Assembly: GCF_022829585.1 (NCBI RefSeq)
Contig: NZ_JAKSYC010000064.1
Span: 1 to 40,472, forward strand
DNA: 40,472 nt
Reading direction: 5' to 3'
Origin: Methylobacterium sp. J-026
GTDB taxonomy: Bacteria > Pseudomonadota > Alphaproteobacteria > Rhizobiales > Beijerinckiaceae
Each line of letters starts with the position of its first letter. The first letter of the stretch is position 1. The position numbers and the translations under genes were made by a program. Of the stretch, positions 16,083 to 23,943 are shown one piece after another. The notes under the pieces were generated by a model. That model made no database searches and was not told the origin of the DNA. It saw only the letters and a program-made list of their open reading frames with translations.

Positions 16083-17263
16083 CGCCCCCCCCCGGCCGAA
16101 GCGGCGGCCTTCGGCAGGAGGACCACGAAGCCGACCGCATCGCGGAGGTTCCCCGCCGCCACGCCGGCCGGCGCGCCGGTGCCCAGGAAGAGATCGCCCC
16201 GGGCCGGGCCGACGATCGCCGATCCCGTATCGGCGGCGATCACCAGGCGCCCGGCCTCGTCGGGCGCTCCGCCCGGGAGCGGGCCGGCCAGCCAGAACGG
16301 CAGCCCGTAGCGCCACAGGGCGGCATCGACCGCGAGGCTGCGGCCCGGGCTCAGCGAGGCGTTCGCCGCCCCCGGCGGACCGAGGGCCGGATCCGACACG
16401 GCGGCGAGGCGGAAGAAGATGTAGGCGGCGTTCCCCCGGATCAGCGGCTTGGCCGCCTCGGGATGGTCGCGCAGCCACCCGGTCCAGCGGGCTAGGGTCA
16501 GGCCTTCGAGGGGCAGGTGCCCCGCCTGGACGATCAGCTTGGCCACCGCCGTATAGGGCCGCCCGTTGCGCCCGTCGTAGAGCACCCGCACCGCTGACCC
16601 GTCGGGCAGCCGGACGCGGCCGGAGCCCTGGACCTGGAGGACCAGCAGATCGACCGCGTCGCGCAGCCACAGGATCGGCCGGGCATGATCGCCCAGCGCC
16701 CCGTCCTCGATGGCGGCGCGGTCGGGATAGGGCGCGAACCCCTCCGCGGTCGCACGGGCGGCGCGCAGGATGGGATCGAGGCCCGGACGGGTCTCACCGG
16801 GGCCGAGGGAGACGAGATCGTCGGGGCGGGCGAGAACCGGCGTCGTGAAGTCCGGCCCCGGTTCGAGGGAGCCCGTCAGTTCGGGCTCGAAATAGCCGGT
16901 CAGAAAGCCGGTCCGCCCCGTATCCGGCCGCTCGACCCGGAAGGCGTCGAAATGCGCCCGGAAGAACGCAGCGGCGTCGGGTACGTCCCCCGCGGCGGCC
17001 GCGCAGGCCCCTTCCAGGGCGGCCGGATCGCCCGCGACCCCCGCAGCCTGCGGCGGGGCGGGGCCCGGGGCGGTGCAGACCCGGCGGAACGCGTCCAGGG
17101 CCGCGTTCGGGTCCCGGCCGGGGAAACCCGGCACGGCCGCGAAGGCGACGGGGATCAGAGTCGCGCCGCCGACCGTCTCCGGTGCAGCGGCCGACGCGCC
17201 GGTCAGGAGGAATGCGAGGAGGGCGGCCGGGGCAGAACCGGACCAGGCGCGCGGGAGCGGCAC
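16079..17263 (-). CDS. mltA: Membrane-bound lytic murein transglycosylase A
   Basis: A 394-residue periplasmic enzyme that cleaves peptidoglycan glycan strands to 1,6-anhydromuramyl ends. A signal peptide (APAALLAFLLTGASAAAPE) follows the GTG start at 17263. TGYFEPELTGS is the MltA-domain signature, VLQVQGSGRVRLPDG sits in the middle, and the C-terminal 3D domain has AADTGSAIVGPARGDLFLG with the catalytic Asp. The start was chosen so that the signal peptide is N-terminal; it lies 20 bases after the timA stop. No lipobox Cys is evident at the cleavage site, so it may be soluble in the periplasm rather than lipid-anchored. It is the middle gene of timA-mltA-smr. Confidence 0.93.
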   Translation of the reverse strand: MPLPRAWSGSAPAALLAFLLTGASAAAPETVGGATLIPVAFAAVPGFPGRDPNAALDAFRRVCTAPGPAPPQAAGVAGDPAALEGACAAAAGDVPDAAAFFRAHFDAFRVERPDTGRTGFLTGYFEPELTGSLEPGPDFTTPVLARPDDLVSLGPGETRPGLDPILRAARATAEGFAPYPDRAAIEDGALGDHARPILWLRDAVDLLVLQVQGSGRVRLPDGSAVRVLYDGRNGRPYTAVAKLIVQAGHLPLEGLTLARWTGWLRDHPEAAKPLIRGNAAYIFFRLAAVSDPALGPPGAANASLSPGRSLAVDAALWRYGLPFWLAGPLPGGAPDEAGRLVIAADTGSAIVGPARGDLFLGTGAPAGVAAGNLRDAVGFVVLLPKAAASAGGGR

Positions 17264-17282
17264 GGCAAGGGTGTCACGAACG

Positions 17283-17999
17283 TCAGGCGCCGGCCTCGGT
17301 GGCCACGAGCTGCCAGTTCGGGTCGCGCGAGCCCAGGGTGCGCGCGAAGGTCCAGACATCGGGCACCTCGACCACGGTCTCGGCGCTGCCGTCCACCACC
17401 TTGCCCTCCGCGTTGCGGGTGGCGGTGATGAGGTTCGACAGGAAGCGCACGGTGACCTGCGCCACGCGGTTGCGCACATCGACCGCGACGATCTCGGCCT
17501 TGTCGATGGAGACGAAGGTGGTTTCCAGGGTCTGCTTGTTGCGCTCGCGCTCGGTGATCGCCCGCTCGAACGCCTCGCCGACCTCCTTGGAGAGGAGCCC
17601 GCGCAGGGTCTTCCGGTCGCCCTTGGCAAACGCGATCATGATCGCCTCGTAGGCCGATTTCGCACCCTCCAGGAAGGCGCGCGGCTCGAAGCCGGGCTCC
17701 GCCTGGACGCAGGCTTCGAGCCCGCGGGCGACCTCGGATCCGGGCTCGGCGATCCCGCGCCAGTCTCGCGACGCCGGGGCGGGCGGCGCGGCCGCTTGAA
17801 CCCGGTCGGCCCCGGGCAGGCGCACGACGTTGTCGCCCTCGCTGCGCGCCTGGGGCTCGGTGCGGCTGCGGTCGATCGGCTTGAACGGCGAGCGTTCCGC
17901 GCCGGTCTTCTGGCCGAGCACCGAGCGCAGACGCCAGATCACGAAGACTGCGAGCGCGAGGAAGATGATCGTCGTAACGTCGAAACTATCCTGCATCAT
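17283..17999 (-). CDS. Tim44-domain protein (TimA type)
   Basis: A 238-residue protein with an N-terminal membrane helix (TTIIFLALAVFVIWRLRSVLG), a variable polar linker and a C-terminal Tim44-like domain (about residues 95-236, ending DVWTFARTLGSRDPNWQLVATE). Mitochondrial Tim44 links the import channel to Hsp70; the bacterial homologue in alphaproteobacteria (TimA) is an inner-membrane protein of unclear role. Two ATGs start the frame (17999, 17996). The gene is divergent from secB, so two protein-translocation-related genes face each other, and it heads timA-mltA-smr. Confidence 0.92.
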   Translation of the reverse strand: MMQDSFDVTTIIFLALAVFVIWRLRSVLGQKTGAERSPFKPIDRSRTEPQARSEGDNVVRLPGADRVQAAAPPAPASRDWRGIAEPGSEVARGLEACVQAEPGFEPRAFLEGAKSAYEAIMIAFAKGDRKTLRGLLSKEVGEAFERAITERERNKQTLETTFVSIDKAEIVAVDVRNRVAQVTVRFLSNLITATRNAEGKVVDGSAETVVEVPDVWTFARTLGSRDPNWQLVATEAGA

Positions 18000-18329
18000 C
18001 GATCCGATGGTGGCCGCGACGAGACCCTGTGCCCCTTGCTCAGGTCATGCGCGGTGCGGCGCCGTCAAGGCGCGCATCGTCCTTGCGACTCATATCTGAC
18101 CAACGCGCCGGGGGCGAGCCGGTTGTAACCGCACGCGAAGCCGGCTCCGTGTCGCACGCGATATGGGTCGCCGCGGTGCCCGCCGCCAGCGTCGCGCCAG
18201 CTCGCTTGTCCACGCAGGTCGCGCGTGTTAGCGGCCCTCCCGTTCGGGACGGTTCCGCGGCGCAATCCAGCGGCTCCCGCTGTGACAACGCGCGCCGGCC
18301 CCGCCGGCCGATCGAGAAGGATGACCCGC
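18000..18329. other. Divergent intergenic region between timA and secB
   Basis: About 330 bases between two divergent starts. Open frames that cross it are shadows or have no initiation signals. It presumably holds promoters for both directions, but no convincing -35/-10 pair could be picked out. Just before secB, GAGAAGG (18314-18320) is the ribosome binding site that selects the secB start at 18330. Confidence 0.5.
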
Positions 18330-18830
18330 ATGGCCGATTCACCGGCAGCGAACGGCAACGGCGGCGGCATGCCGCAGGGCGATATGCCGATGATCAACGC
18401 CCTGGCGCAGTACACGAAGGATCTCTCCTTCGAGAACCCGAACGCGCCGCGCTCGCTGCAGCCCAAGGAGGGCCAGGGGCCGCAGATCAACATCCAGGTC
18501 AACGTCAACGCGGCGCAGCTGTCCGACACCGACTTCGAGGTCGAGCTGAAGCTCGACGGCGACGCCAAGGTCCAGAACGACGTGCTGTTCGCCTTCGAGG
18601 TGACCTATGCGGGCGTGTTCCGCCTGCTGAATATCCCGGCCGACCAGATCCATCCGGCCGTGATGATCGAGTGCCCGCGCCTGCTCTTCCCCTTCGCCCG
18701 CCAGATCGTGGCCGAGGCGGTGCGCAACGGCGGCTTCCCGCCCCTGTACATCGACCCGATCGATTTCGTCGGCCTCTACCGGCAGAAGATGATCGAGCAG
18801 CAGGGCGCGCAGGGTCCGCTCGCCTCCTGA
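18330..18830 (+). CDS. secB: Protein-export chaperone SecB
   Basis: A 166-residue cytoplasmic chaperone that keeps presecretory proteins unfolded and hands them to SecA. The conserved core starts at [19 protein letters not shown] and includes [27 protein letters not shown] and [20 protein letters not shown]. The C-terminus is normal. The start at ATG 18330 is preferred over ATG 18321 because GAGAAGG ends right at 18320, which gives a usual spacing only for 18330. SecB downstream of a divergent timA is common in alphaproteobacteria. A short GC hairpin follows the stop at 18832-18846. Confidence 0.97.
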   Translation: MADSPAANGNGGGMPQGDMPMINALAQYTKDLSFENPNAPRSLQPKEGQGPQINIQVNVNAAQLSDTDFEVELKLDGDAKVQNDVLFAFEVTYAGVFRLLNIPADQIHPAVMIECPRLLFPFARQIVAEAVRNGGFPPLYIDPIDFVGLYRQKMIEQQGAQGPLAS

Positions 18831-18849
18831 AGCCGCCTCCGGCGGCCCG

Positions 18850-19300
18850 TCAACGGCTGCCGGACCCGCGATAGGCCGCCGCCAGGGCGCGCAGCGCATC
18901 CGCGGCCGGCCCCCGCAAGGGGCGCGCGTGCAGCATGATCCAGGTGAGCGGGAGTTCGGGCAGGCCGAAGCGTCCCCCGACCTCAACGGCGCCAGGGCCG
19001 CCACCGCGAGCCCCGCCATGACGGCGGCCCCGACCGGCAGCACGCCGCCGCCGCCGACGAACACCCCGATCCAGGGCAGGGAAGCCGCGGCCAACGCCTC
19101 CGGTTCGCTCTCCCTCTGGCGAGAGGCCGGCGCGGCCGCGGATATCCTCGCCGGCTCGGGGTTCCGCGCCGTGGTCGAGGGCTTCGGCCGGCCCCGGATC
19201 GAGACCCGGCGGGTCTGCGCGGCGGCGTTCGGTTCCTCCACGGCGACGCGTGGACCCACCGAGACAACCCGGCTCGTCGGTCCCGGAGACGATCTCGCGG
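18850..19300 (-). pseudogene. Probable LysR-family regulator remnant (frameshifted)
   Basis: The interval between secB and the MFS gene has no intact gene. On the minus strand the end of one frame reads FGLPELPLTWIMLHARPLRG and then ADALRALAAAYRG, which resembles the end of a LysR effector domain. Just upstream the matching sequence continues in another frame as AAVMAGLAVAALAP, so a frameshift near 18985 is likely. Further upstream similarity fades and no helix-turn-helix or start is visible. A short palindrome (CTCTCCCTCTGGCGAGAG) near 19107-19124 may mark an inserted repeat. Its position, divergent from the transporter, is typical of a lost local regulator. Boundaries are approximate and the LysR assignment is tentative. 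Confidence 0.35.
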
Positions 19301-19393
19301 CCCGGTCGGCGAACGCTCCGCGTCGCGGAAGGCAGGCTTGACCGTTGTGGGGACCGAGTCCAGGTCCGGGGCCGATTGCAGCTCCGAGATCGC

Positions 19394-20626
19394 ATGGCTC
19401 CCACCGCACACCTCGCCCTGATCAACGTCTTCATAGGCGACATCCAGGGGGGCCTCGGCCCCTTCCTCGGGACATGGCTGGCGGAGGCGGGCGCGTGGAG
19501 CCCCGCGCGGGTCGGCTTCGTCATCACGCTGGTCGGGTTCGGGACGCTGTTCCTGAGCGGCCCGTTCGGGGCCCTGGTCGACCGCTTCCCCCGGCCGCGC
19601 CTGCTGATCGCCCTGGCCTGCGGCGGCATCCTGGCCGGCACGCTGATGCTGCTTCCGGCCCGCAGCTTCGGCGCGGTGCTGTTCGCCCAGCTGCTGGCCG
19701 CGGCGGGGGGCACGCTGTTGTTGCCGGCGGTCGCGGCCCTGACCCTCGGGATCGTCGGGAAAGACGGGTTTCCCCGGCAGCAGGGCCGCAACCAGGCCTT
19801 CAACCATCTCGGCATCCTGATCGCGGCCGGCGGCATCAGCCTCGGCACGGGCTATTTCGGCCCGGCGATCGCCTTCTGGGTGCTCGGCGGCATGGCGGTC
19901 GCGGCGATCGTCGCGAGCCTCACGACGCCGGCGGGGGCCTGGAACCGGCGCCGGGCGGTGGGTTGGCAGGAGGATGCGGAGGACGAGCCGGCGCGCGGCG
20001 GTCTCCGGCAGGTCCTGGGCAACCGGCGGCTGCTGGTGCTCACGGTGGCGCTGACGCTGTTCAACCTCGGCAACGGCGGCATGCTCTCGCTGCTCGGCCA
20101 GAAGCTGGTGGCGACCGCCGCCGACGCCACCACCTGGACGGCGCGCTACGTAATGGTGGCGCAACTCGTGATGGTGCCGGTGGCCCTGTATGCCGGTTCG
20201 CTCGCGGACCGGCGCGGGCGGCGCCAACTCCTGATGGTCGCCTTCGCGGTACTGCCCGTGCGGGCCCTCCTGTCGGGCCTGATCGACGACCCGGTCTGGC
20301 TCCTCGCCGCCGAGATCCTCGACGGCGTGGCGTCCGGGATCGTCGGGGTGGCGGTGCCGGTGGTGGTGGCGGACCTGACCTGGGGGTCCGGGCGGACCCA
20401 GACGGCGCTGGGCAGCGTCAACGCCGTGCAAGGGGTCGGAGGCGCCCTGTCGGGCTGGTACGGCGGCCTCTCCTACGGGGTGTTCGGCTGGACGGGGGCG
20501 TTCCTGGCCCTCGGCGTTCCGGCCCTGCTCGCGCTGGTGCTGGTCATCTGGCTTGACGCGACGCCCGAGCCCGGTCGCCGCCGCAAGCGCCGGGAGCGAC
20601 GCAGTGCGGCGATGCAGCGGGCGTAA
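19394..20626 (+). CDS. Major facilitator superfamily transporter
   Basis: A 410-residue inner-membrane protein with about twelve hydrophobic segments in two halves. The first cytoplasmic loop has GALVDRFPRPRLLI and the matching loop of the second half has GSLADRRGRRQLLM, the MFS motif A in both places. The central loop (about residues 185-210) is charged, and the C-terminus is short and Arg-rich. The start at 19394 places the first helix immediately after it. The substrate cannot be inferred; drug efflux-like MFS members have this architecture. Upstream lies a decayed LysR-like remnant, so regulation may have been lost. Confidence 0.88.
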   Translation: MAPTAHLALINVFIGDIQGGLGPFLGTWLAEAGAWSPARVGFVITLVGFGTLFLSGPFGALVDRFPRPRLLIALACGGILAGTLMLLPARSFGAVLFAQLLAAAGGTLLLPAVAALTLGIVGKDGFPRQQGRNQAFNHLGILIAAGGISLGTGYFGPAIAFWVLGGMAVAAIVASLTTPAGAWNRRRAVGWQEDAEDEPARGGLRQVLGNRRLLVLTVALTLFNLGNGGMLSLLGQKLVATAADATTWTARYVMVAQLVMVPVALYAGSLADRRGRRQLLMVAFAVLPVRALLSGLIDDPVWLLAAEILDGVASGIVGVAVPVVVADLTWGSGRTQTALGSVNAVQGVGGALSGWYGGLSYGVFGWTGAFLALGVPALLALVLVIWLDATPEPGRRRKRRERRSAAMQRA

Positions 20627-20638
20627 AGGAGCGTGGCG

Positions 20639-20660
20639 GACTCCGACGGCGTTCGGAGTC
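20639..20660 (+). terminator. Hairpin downstream of the MFS gene
   Basis: A perfect 8-base inverted repeat (GACTCCGA / TCGGAGTC) with a 6-base loop starts 13 bases after the transporter stop. No U-tract follows, so it would be at best a weak or factor-assisted terminator. Confidence 0.4.
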
Positions 20661-20747
20661 GACGGTCGATTGAAACGTGCCCCGAGCCCGCCACGCGCCC
20701 TTCTCGCAAAAAGGGGAGGGAGGGCGTGAGTTCGGTCGAAAACACGA

Positions 20748-20769
20748 AAGCCCGGCCGATGGCCGGGCT
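20748..20769 (-). terminator. Rho-independent terminator of the RpoH-type sigma gene
   Basis: On the minus strand AGCCCGGCC, a 3-base loop and GGCCGGGCT form a perfect 9-base GC-rich stem, followed by TTTCGTGTTTT. It lies 24 bases beyond the stop of the sigma factor gene. Confidence 0.8.
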
Positions 20770-20792
20770 CGTCGTAGTGCTGGTGAGGCGAT

Positions 20793-21668
20793 TCAGCCGA
20801 TATGCGGGCTGCCGGTGGCCGCCGGGAACCGGTCGGCCAGGGCGCGCCGGAGCTTTTCCAGGGCGCGGTTCTCGATCTGACGGACCCGCTCCTTCGAGAT
20901 GCCGAGGCGCTGCCCCAGCGCTTCCAGGGTCGCCTGGTCCTCGGCGAGGCGCCGCTCGCGCAGGATGCGCAACTCGCGCTCGGACAGGACGGTCAGGGCC
21001 TGCTGGAGCCAGCTCAGGCGCCGCTCGCCGTCCACCGTGGCGCTCACGGTCTCGTCCGGCAGGGCGGCCCCATCGACCAGGAAGTCCATCCGCTCGGAGG
21101 AGGCGTCGCTGTCCTCACCGACGGGGGCGTTGAGCGACATGTCCGGCCCGGACAGGCGGGCGTCCATCAGAGCGACGTCGTCGCGCGAGACGCCGATGGC
21201 GGTGGCGATGCGGCGATGGATCTCGTCGCCGACATGCTCCTCGGTGGATTGCATCAGCCGGGCGCGCAGCCGCCGCAGATTGAAGAACAGGGCCTTCTGG
21301 GCCGAGGAAGTGCCCCCGCGGACGATCGACCAATTGCGCAGGATGTAGTCCTGGATCGAGGCCCGGATCCACCACGTCGCATAGGTCGAGAACCGGACGT
21401 CCCGCTCCGGCTCGAAACGGGCAGCGGCCTCCATCAGGCCAACATGGCCTTCCTGGACCAGATCGGCCATCGGCAAGCCGTAGTGACGAAAACGCCCCGC
21501 CAGGGCGATGACGAGGCGCATATGGGCGGAGATCAGGCGATGGAGGGCGCGCTCGTCGCGGTCGTCCTTCCAGCGGACGGCGAGGCCGCGCTCTTCCTCC
21601 CGGGCCAGGAAAGGCGCCTCCATCGCAGTCCGTATGAACTGCCTGCGTATTCCCGCGATCTCAGCCAT
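20793..21668 (-). CDS. rpoH: RNA polymerase sigma-32 (RpoH-type) factor
   Basis: A 291-residue alternative sigma factor of the heat-shock family. Regions 2.1-2.4 are intact (DLVQEGHVGLMEAAARFEP and FSTYATWWIRASIQDYILRN). The RpoH box QKALFFNLRRLRA (about 124-136) marks it as sigma-32 rather than sigma-70. Region 4.2 has LEALGQRLGISKERVRQIEN. Alphaproteobacteria often hold two RpoH copies, and this could be the RpoH2 type that serves oxidative stress; the sequence alone does not decide. The start MAEIAGIRRQFIRTAM is typical. It ends in a good terminator and lies downstream of carD on the same strand with its own interval of about 310 bases. Confidence 0.93.
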   Translation of the reverse strand: MAEIAGIRRQFIRTAMEAPFLAREEERGLAVRWKDDRDERALHRLISAHMRLVIALAGRFRHYGLPMADLVQEGHVGLMEAAARFEPERDVRFSTYATWWIRASIQDYILRNWSIVRGGTSSAQKALFFNLRRLRARLMQSTEEHVGDEIHRRIATAIGVSRDDVALMDARLSGPDMSLNAPVGEDSDASSERMDFLVDGAALPDETVSATVDGERRLSWLQQALTVLSERELRILRERRLAEDQATLEALGQRLGISKERVRQIENRALEKLRRALADRFPAATGSPHIG

Positions 21669-21925
21669 TCCGCCTGCCTCTTATTGTCGAGCGCTGTTGC
21701 GGCGCCGGACCTGCTGCCCGGCGCACAGGCGCCGCCGCGAAGCGACGCCAGGCCAGCGACAACGGGAGGCCAAATAGGAAAGTTCCGCCTGAATGCCCCG
21801 GAATGCGACACCTGGACGGCCACGATTTCGTGTTCCGTCGAGAAAACATGGGCGTGGGCGGTCCCCCGTCCAGTCCCGGTACCGCGAAAAAAGCGCTGCC
21901 CCCTCGGGCGGCAACCGTCGGCGCG

Positions 21926-21954
21926 AAAAAAAACCCGGCCACCAGGGCCGGGTT
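21926..21954 (-). terminator. Strong Rho-independent terminator of carD
   Basis: On the minus strand AACCCGGCC, a 5-base loop and GGCCGGGTT form a perfect 9-base stem running straight into a T-tract (TTTTTTTCGC). It ends 25 bases after the carD stop codon. Confidence 0.9.
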
Positions 21955-21978
21955 CGTCGTGGTGGCGGAGGGCTGCGC

Positions 21979-22578
21979 TCAGGCGGCCTCTTCCTGGATG
22001 TCCTCGCCGTCGGCCTCAACCTCGGCCTCCGGTTCCGCCTCGCTCTTGGCCCGGCGGGGCGACTTCGCGAGGCTCTGCTCGATGAGCTTCAGGGCCTCGG
22101 TCTCGGTGATACGGTTCACCGAGGAGATCTCGCGCACGATCCGGTCGAGCGCCGCCTCGTAGAGCTGACGCTCCGAGTAGGACTGCTCGGGCTGCGCCTC
22201 GGAGCGGAATAGGTCGCGCACCACCTCGGTGACCGCGAGCAGGTCGCCCGAGTTGATCTTGGCCTCGTATTCCTGGGCCCGGCGCGACCACATGGTCCGC
22301 TTGATCCGGGCGCGGCCGGTCAGCAGGTCCAGGGCCTTCTTCACCAGTTCCGGCTCGGCCAGCTTGCGCATGCCGACGCTGTTGGCCTTCGCGGTCGGGA
22401 CCCGCAGGACCATCTTGTCCTTCTCGAACGAGACGACGAACAGCTCAAGCTTGTAGCCCGCAATCTCCTGCTCCTCGATCGCCGTGATGCGACCGACGCC
22501 GTGGGCCGGATACACGACGGCCTCGCCGGTCTTGAAACCCTGCCGGCCTGTGGTCGTCGTCTTCTTGGCTGTGGTCAT
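21979..22578 (-). CDS. carD: CarD-family transcriptional regulator
   Basis: A 199-residue protein that, by family, binds the RNA polymerase beta subunit and stabilises promoter open complexes. The N-terminal Tudor-like domain (FKTGEAVVYPAHGVGRITAIEE) is followed by the helical DNA-minor-groove domain (MWSRRAQEYEAKINSGDLLAVTEVVRDL). An acidic tail ends in DGEDIQEEAA. Length and layout are typical of alphaproteobacterial CarD. It is downstream of fdxA on the same strand, separated by about 500 bases, and has its own strong terminator. Confidence 0.95.
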   Translation of the reverse strand: MTTAKKTTTTGRQGFKTGEAVVYPAHGVGRITAIEEQEIAGYKLELFVVSFEKDKMVLRVPTAKANSVGMRKLAEPELVKKALDLLTGRARIKRTMWSRRAQEYEAKINSGDLLAVTEVVRDLFRSEAQPEQSYSERQLYEAALDRIVREISSVNRITETEALKLIEQSLAKSPRRAKSEAEPEAEVEADGEDIQEEAA

Positions 22579-23077
22579 GCGAGAAGGGCCTCCACTGGCG
22601 CGCAGCGTTCAGCGCCGCACGGAACCGTGTTCTTCCGGGTGGGACTCCCGGTTTGCCTCGCCGCTCCCGAGATCCCCGCCACGTGGGAGGACCCGGGCAT
22701 TCCCCGGCGCGGCCGTGCAAACGTCTGGATCGCCCACCGAAGAGACCTTCGGCGGTCGATCGCGTACCACTCCTAAGCCACGAAGATCGAAGGCGTTTCG
22801 GCCGGAGGAAGCACGTCAGGCGCGAGCGACGGCAGGCAGATTGTCTACCACAATCCGGCGCGTAGAGCAAAGCATCCCTGAAGACGCGCGCAGGCGCTCC
22901 GCGGCGCTCGAGCGTTTTACACCGGCGCAGCGGCCTAGAAATGACCCCACCGCGGATCTGGGCTTCCCGAGACGCAGATCAGCCCGGGCCGGCGGCGGCG
23001 GTCCGTCCGCGGATTGCCCCGGCTCCCGCAGGCATCTCCGGGAGCCGGCCTTGAATCCTGTCGGCCTGCGGCCGGGC
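22579..23077. other. Long intergenic region between fdxA and carD
   Basis: About 500 bases with no supportable gene. A 10-base stem (CCGGCTCCCG at 23019-23028 with CGGGAGCCGG at 23039-23048) lies 30 bases after the fdxA stop and may serve as its terminator, although no U-tract follows. The rest presumably carries the carD promoter and leader. No tRNA, small-RNA family or riboswitch was recognised. Confidence 0.45.
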
Positions 23078-23416
23078 TCAGTCGCCCGTACCCGAATTGG
23101 GCGAGAAGTGGGCCTCGAGCTTTCCGGATTTGCCGTCCCAATCCTTGGCGTCGCCCGGAGCTTCCTTCTTCTGGGTGATGTTGGGCCAGGTCTTGGCGTA
23201 GTCGGCGTTCAGCTTCAGCCAGGTGTCGAGGTTCGATTCGGTGTCGGGCTTGATCGCCTCGGCGGGGCATTCCGGCTCGCAGACGCCGCAATCGATGCAC
23301 TCGTCCGGGTGAATGACGAGCATGTTCTCACCTTCGTAGAAGCAATCCACCGGACAGACTTCGACGCAGTCGGTATACTTGCACTTGATGCAATTGTCGG
23401 TGACGACATAGGTCAT
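23078..23416 (-). CDS. fdxA: Seven-iron ferredoxin FdxA
   Basis: A 112-residue electron carrier with one 3Fe-4S and one 4Fe-4S cluster. The N-terminal block [20 protein letters not shown] and then CPVDCF gives Cys9, Cys17 and Cys21, plus Cys12 and Cys25. [16 protein letters not shown] gives Cys40, 43, 46 and 50. The C-terminal extension ([15 protein letters not shown] onward) is typical of the FdxA group. Its partner enzyme is not visible. It is conserved beside carD and the S4/helicase pair in alphaproteobacteria. About 216 bases of empty sequence separate it from the S4 gene upstream. Confidence 0.96.
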   Translation of the reverse strand: MTYVVTDNCIKCKYTDCVEVCPVDCFYEGENMLVIHPDECIDCGVCEPECPAEAIKPDTESNLDTWLKLNADYAKTWPNITQKKEAPGDAKDWDGKSGKLEAHFSPNSGTGD

Positions 23417-23632
23417 CGGATATCTTCGTCCTCAAACACGACTTGGCTCGGGCGGAGCCTCGGGACGGCCCGCACGCCCGGGTGGCACTGCGAGGGAATG
23501 CCGGTGCGGCACGGCTCGGAGCCGGGCTTCAGAGGCAACGGCTCTAGACTCTGCCTCCCGGGCTGACAAGCGCGCGGGCGCCGCATCCCCTCGGCGTTCG
23601 GTCGCTGTCCCGGCGGCTGTGGCCCGGCCTCA

Positions 23633-23932
23633 TCACTCGGGCCTGGGCGATGCGGCGTCCGAGGGGCCCGCCGAGAGGTCGTCATAGAGGCACTGCGCCT
23701 CGGGGGCCGGGCCCCGCCGCACGCCCAGGTCGCGCACCCGCACCGCCAGCGTAGCGTGGGGTGCGGCCACGGTCACGACGTCGCCGATTCCGATGCCCTT
23801 GGCGGGATTCTCGGCCCGGACCCCGTTCACCCGCACGAAGCCCTCCGCGGCGAGCCGCGCCGCGAGGGACCGGGTCCGCGCGAAGCGGGCGAACCACAGC
23901 CACTTGTCGAGCCGCTGCCGGTTCTCCCGCAT
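23633..23932 (-). CDS. S4-domain RNA-binding protein (Hsp15-like)
   Basis: A 99-residue protein whose first 60 residues form an S4 fold (QRLDKWLWFARFARTRSLAA, then GFVRVNGVRAENPAKGI). The Hsp15 family recycles stalled 50S subunits carrying nascent chains. The C-terminus is short and unlike the long basic tail of E. coli Hsp15. The ATG at 23932 is 11 bases after the helicase stop, so it is cotranscribed with it, as in many alphaproteobacteria. Confidence 0.88.
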   Translation of the reverse strand: MRENRQRLDKWLWFARFARTRSLAARLAAEGFVRVNGVRAENPAKGIGIGDVVTVAAPHATLAVRVRDLGVRRGPAPEAQCLYDDLSAGPSDAASPRPE

Positions 23933-23943
23933 CCCTGGGCGGT

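Noticed and set aside
18928..19341. A 137-residue plus-strand open frame between secB and the MFS gene
   Set aside because: Low-complexity composition and no start signal; the minus strand gives a more meaningful reading as a LysR-like remnant.
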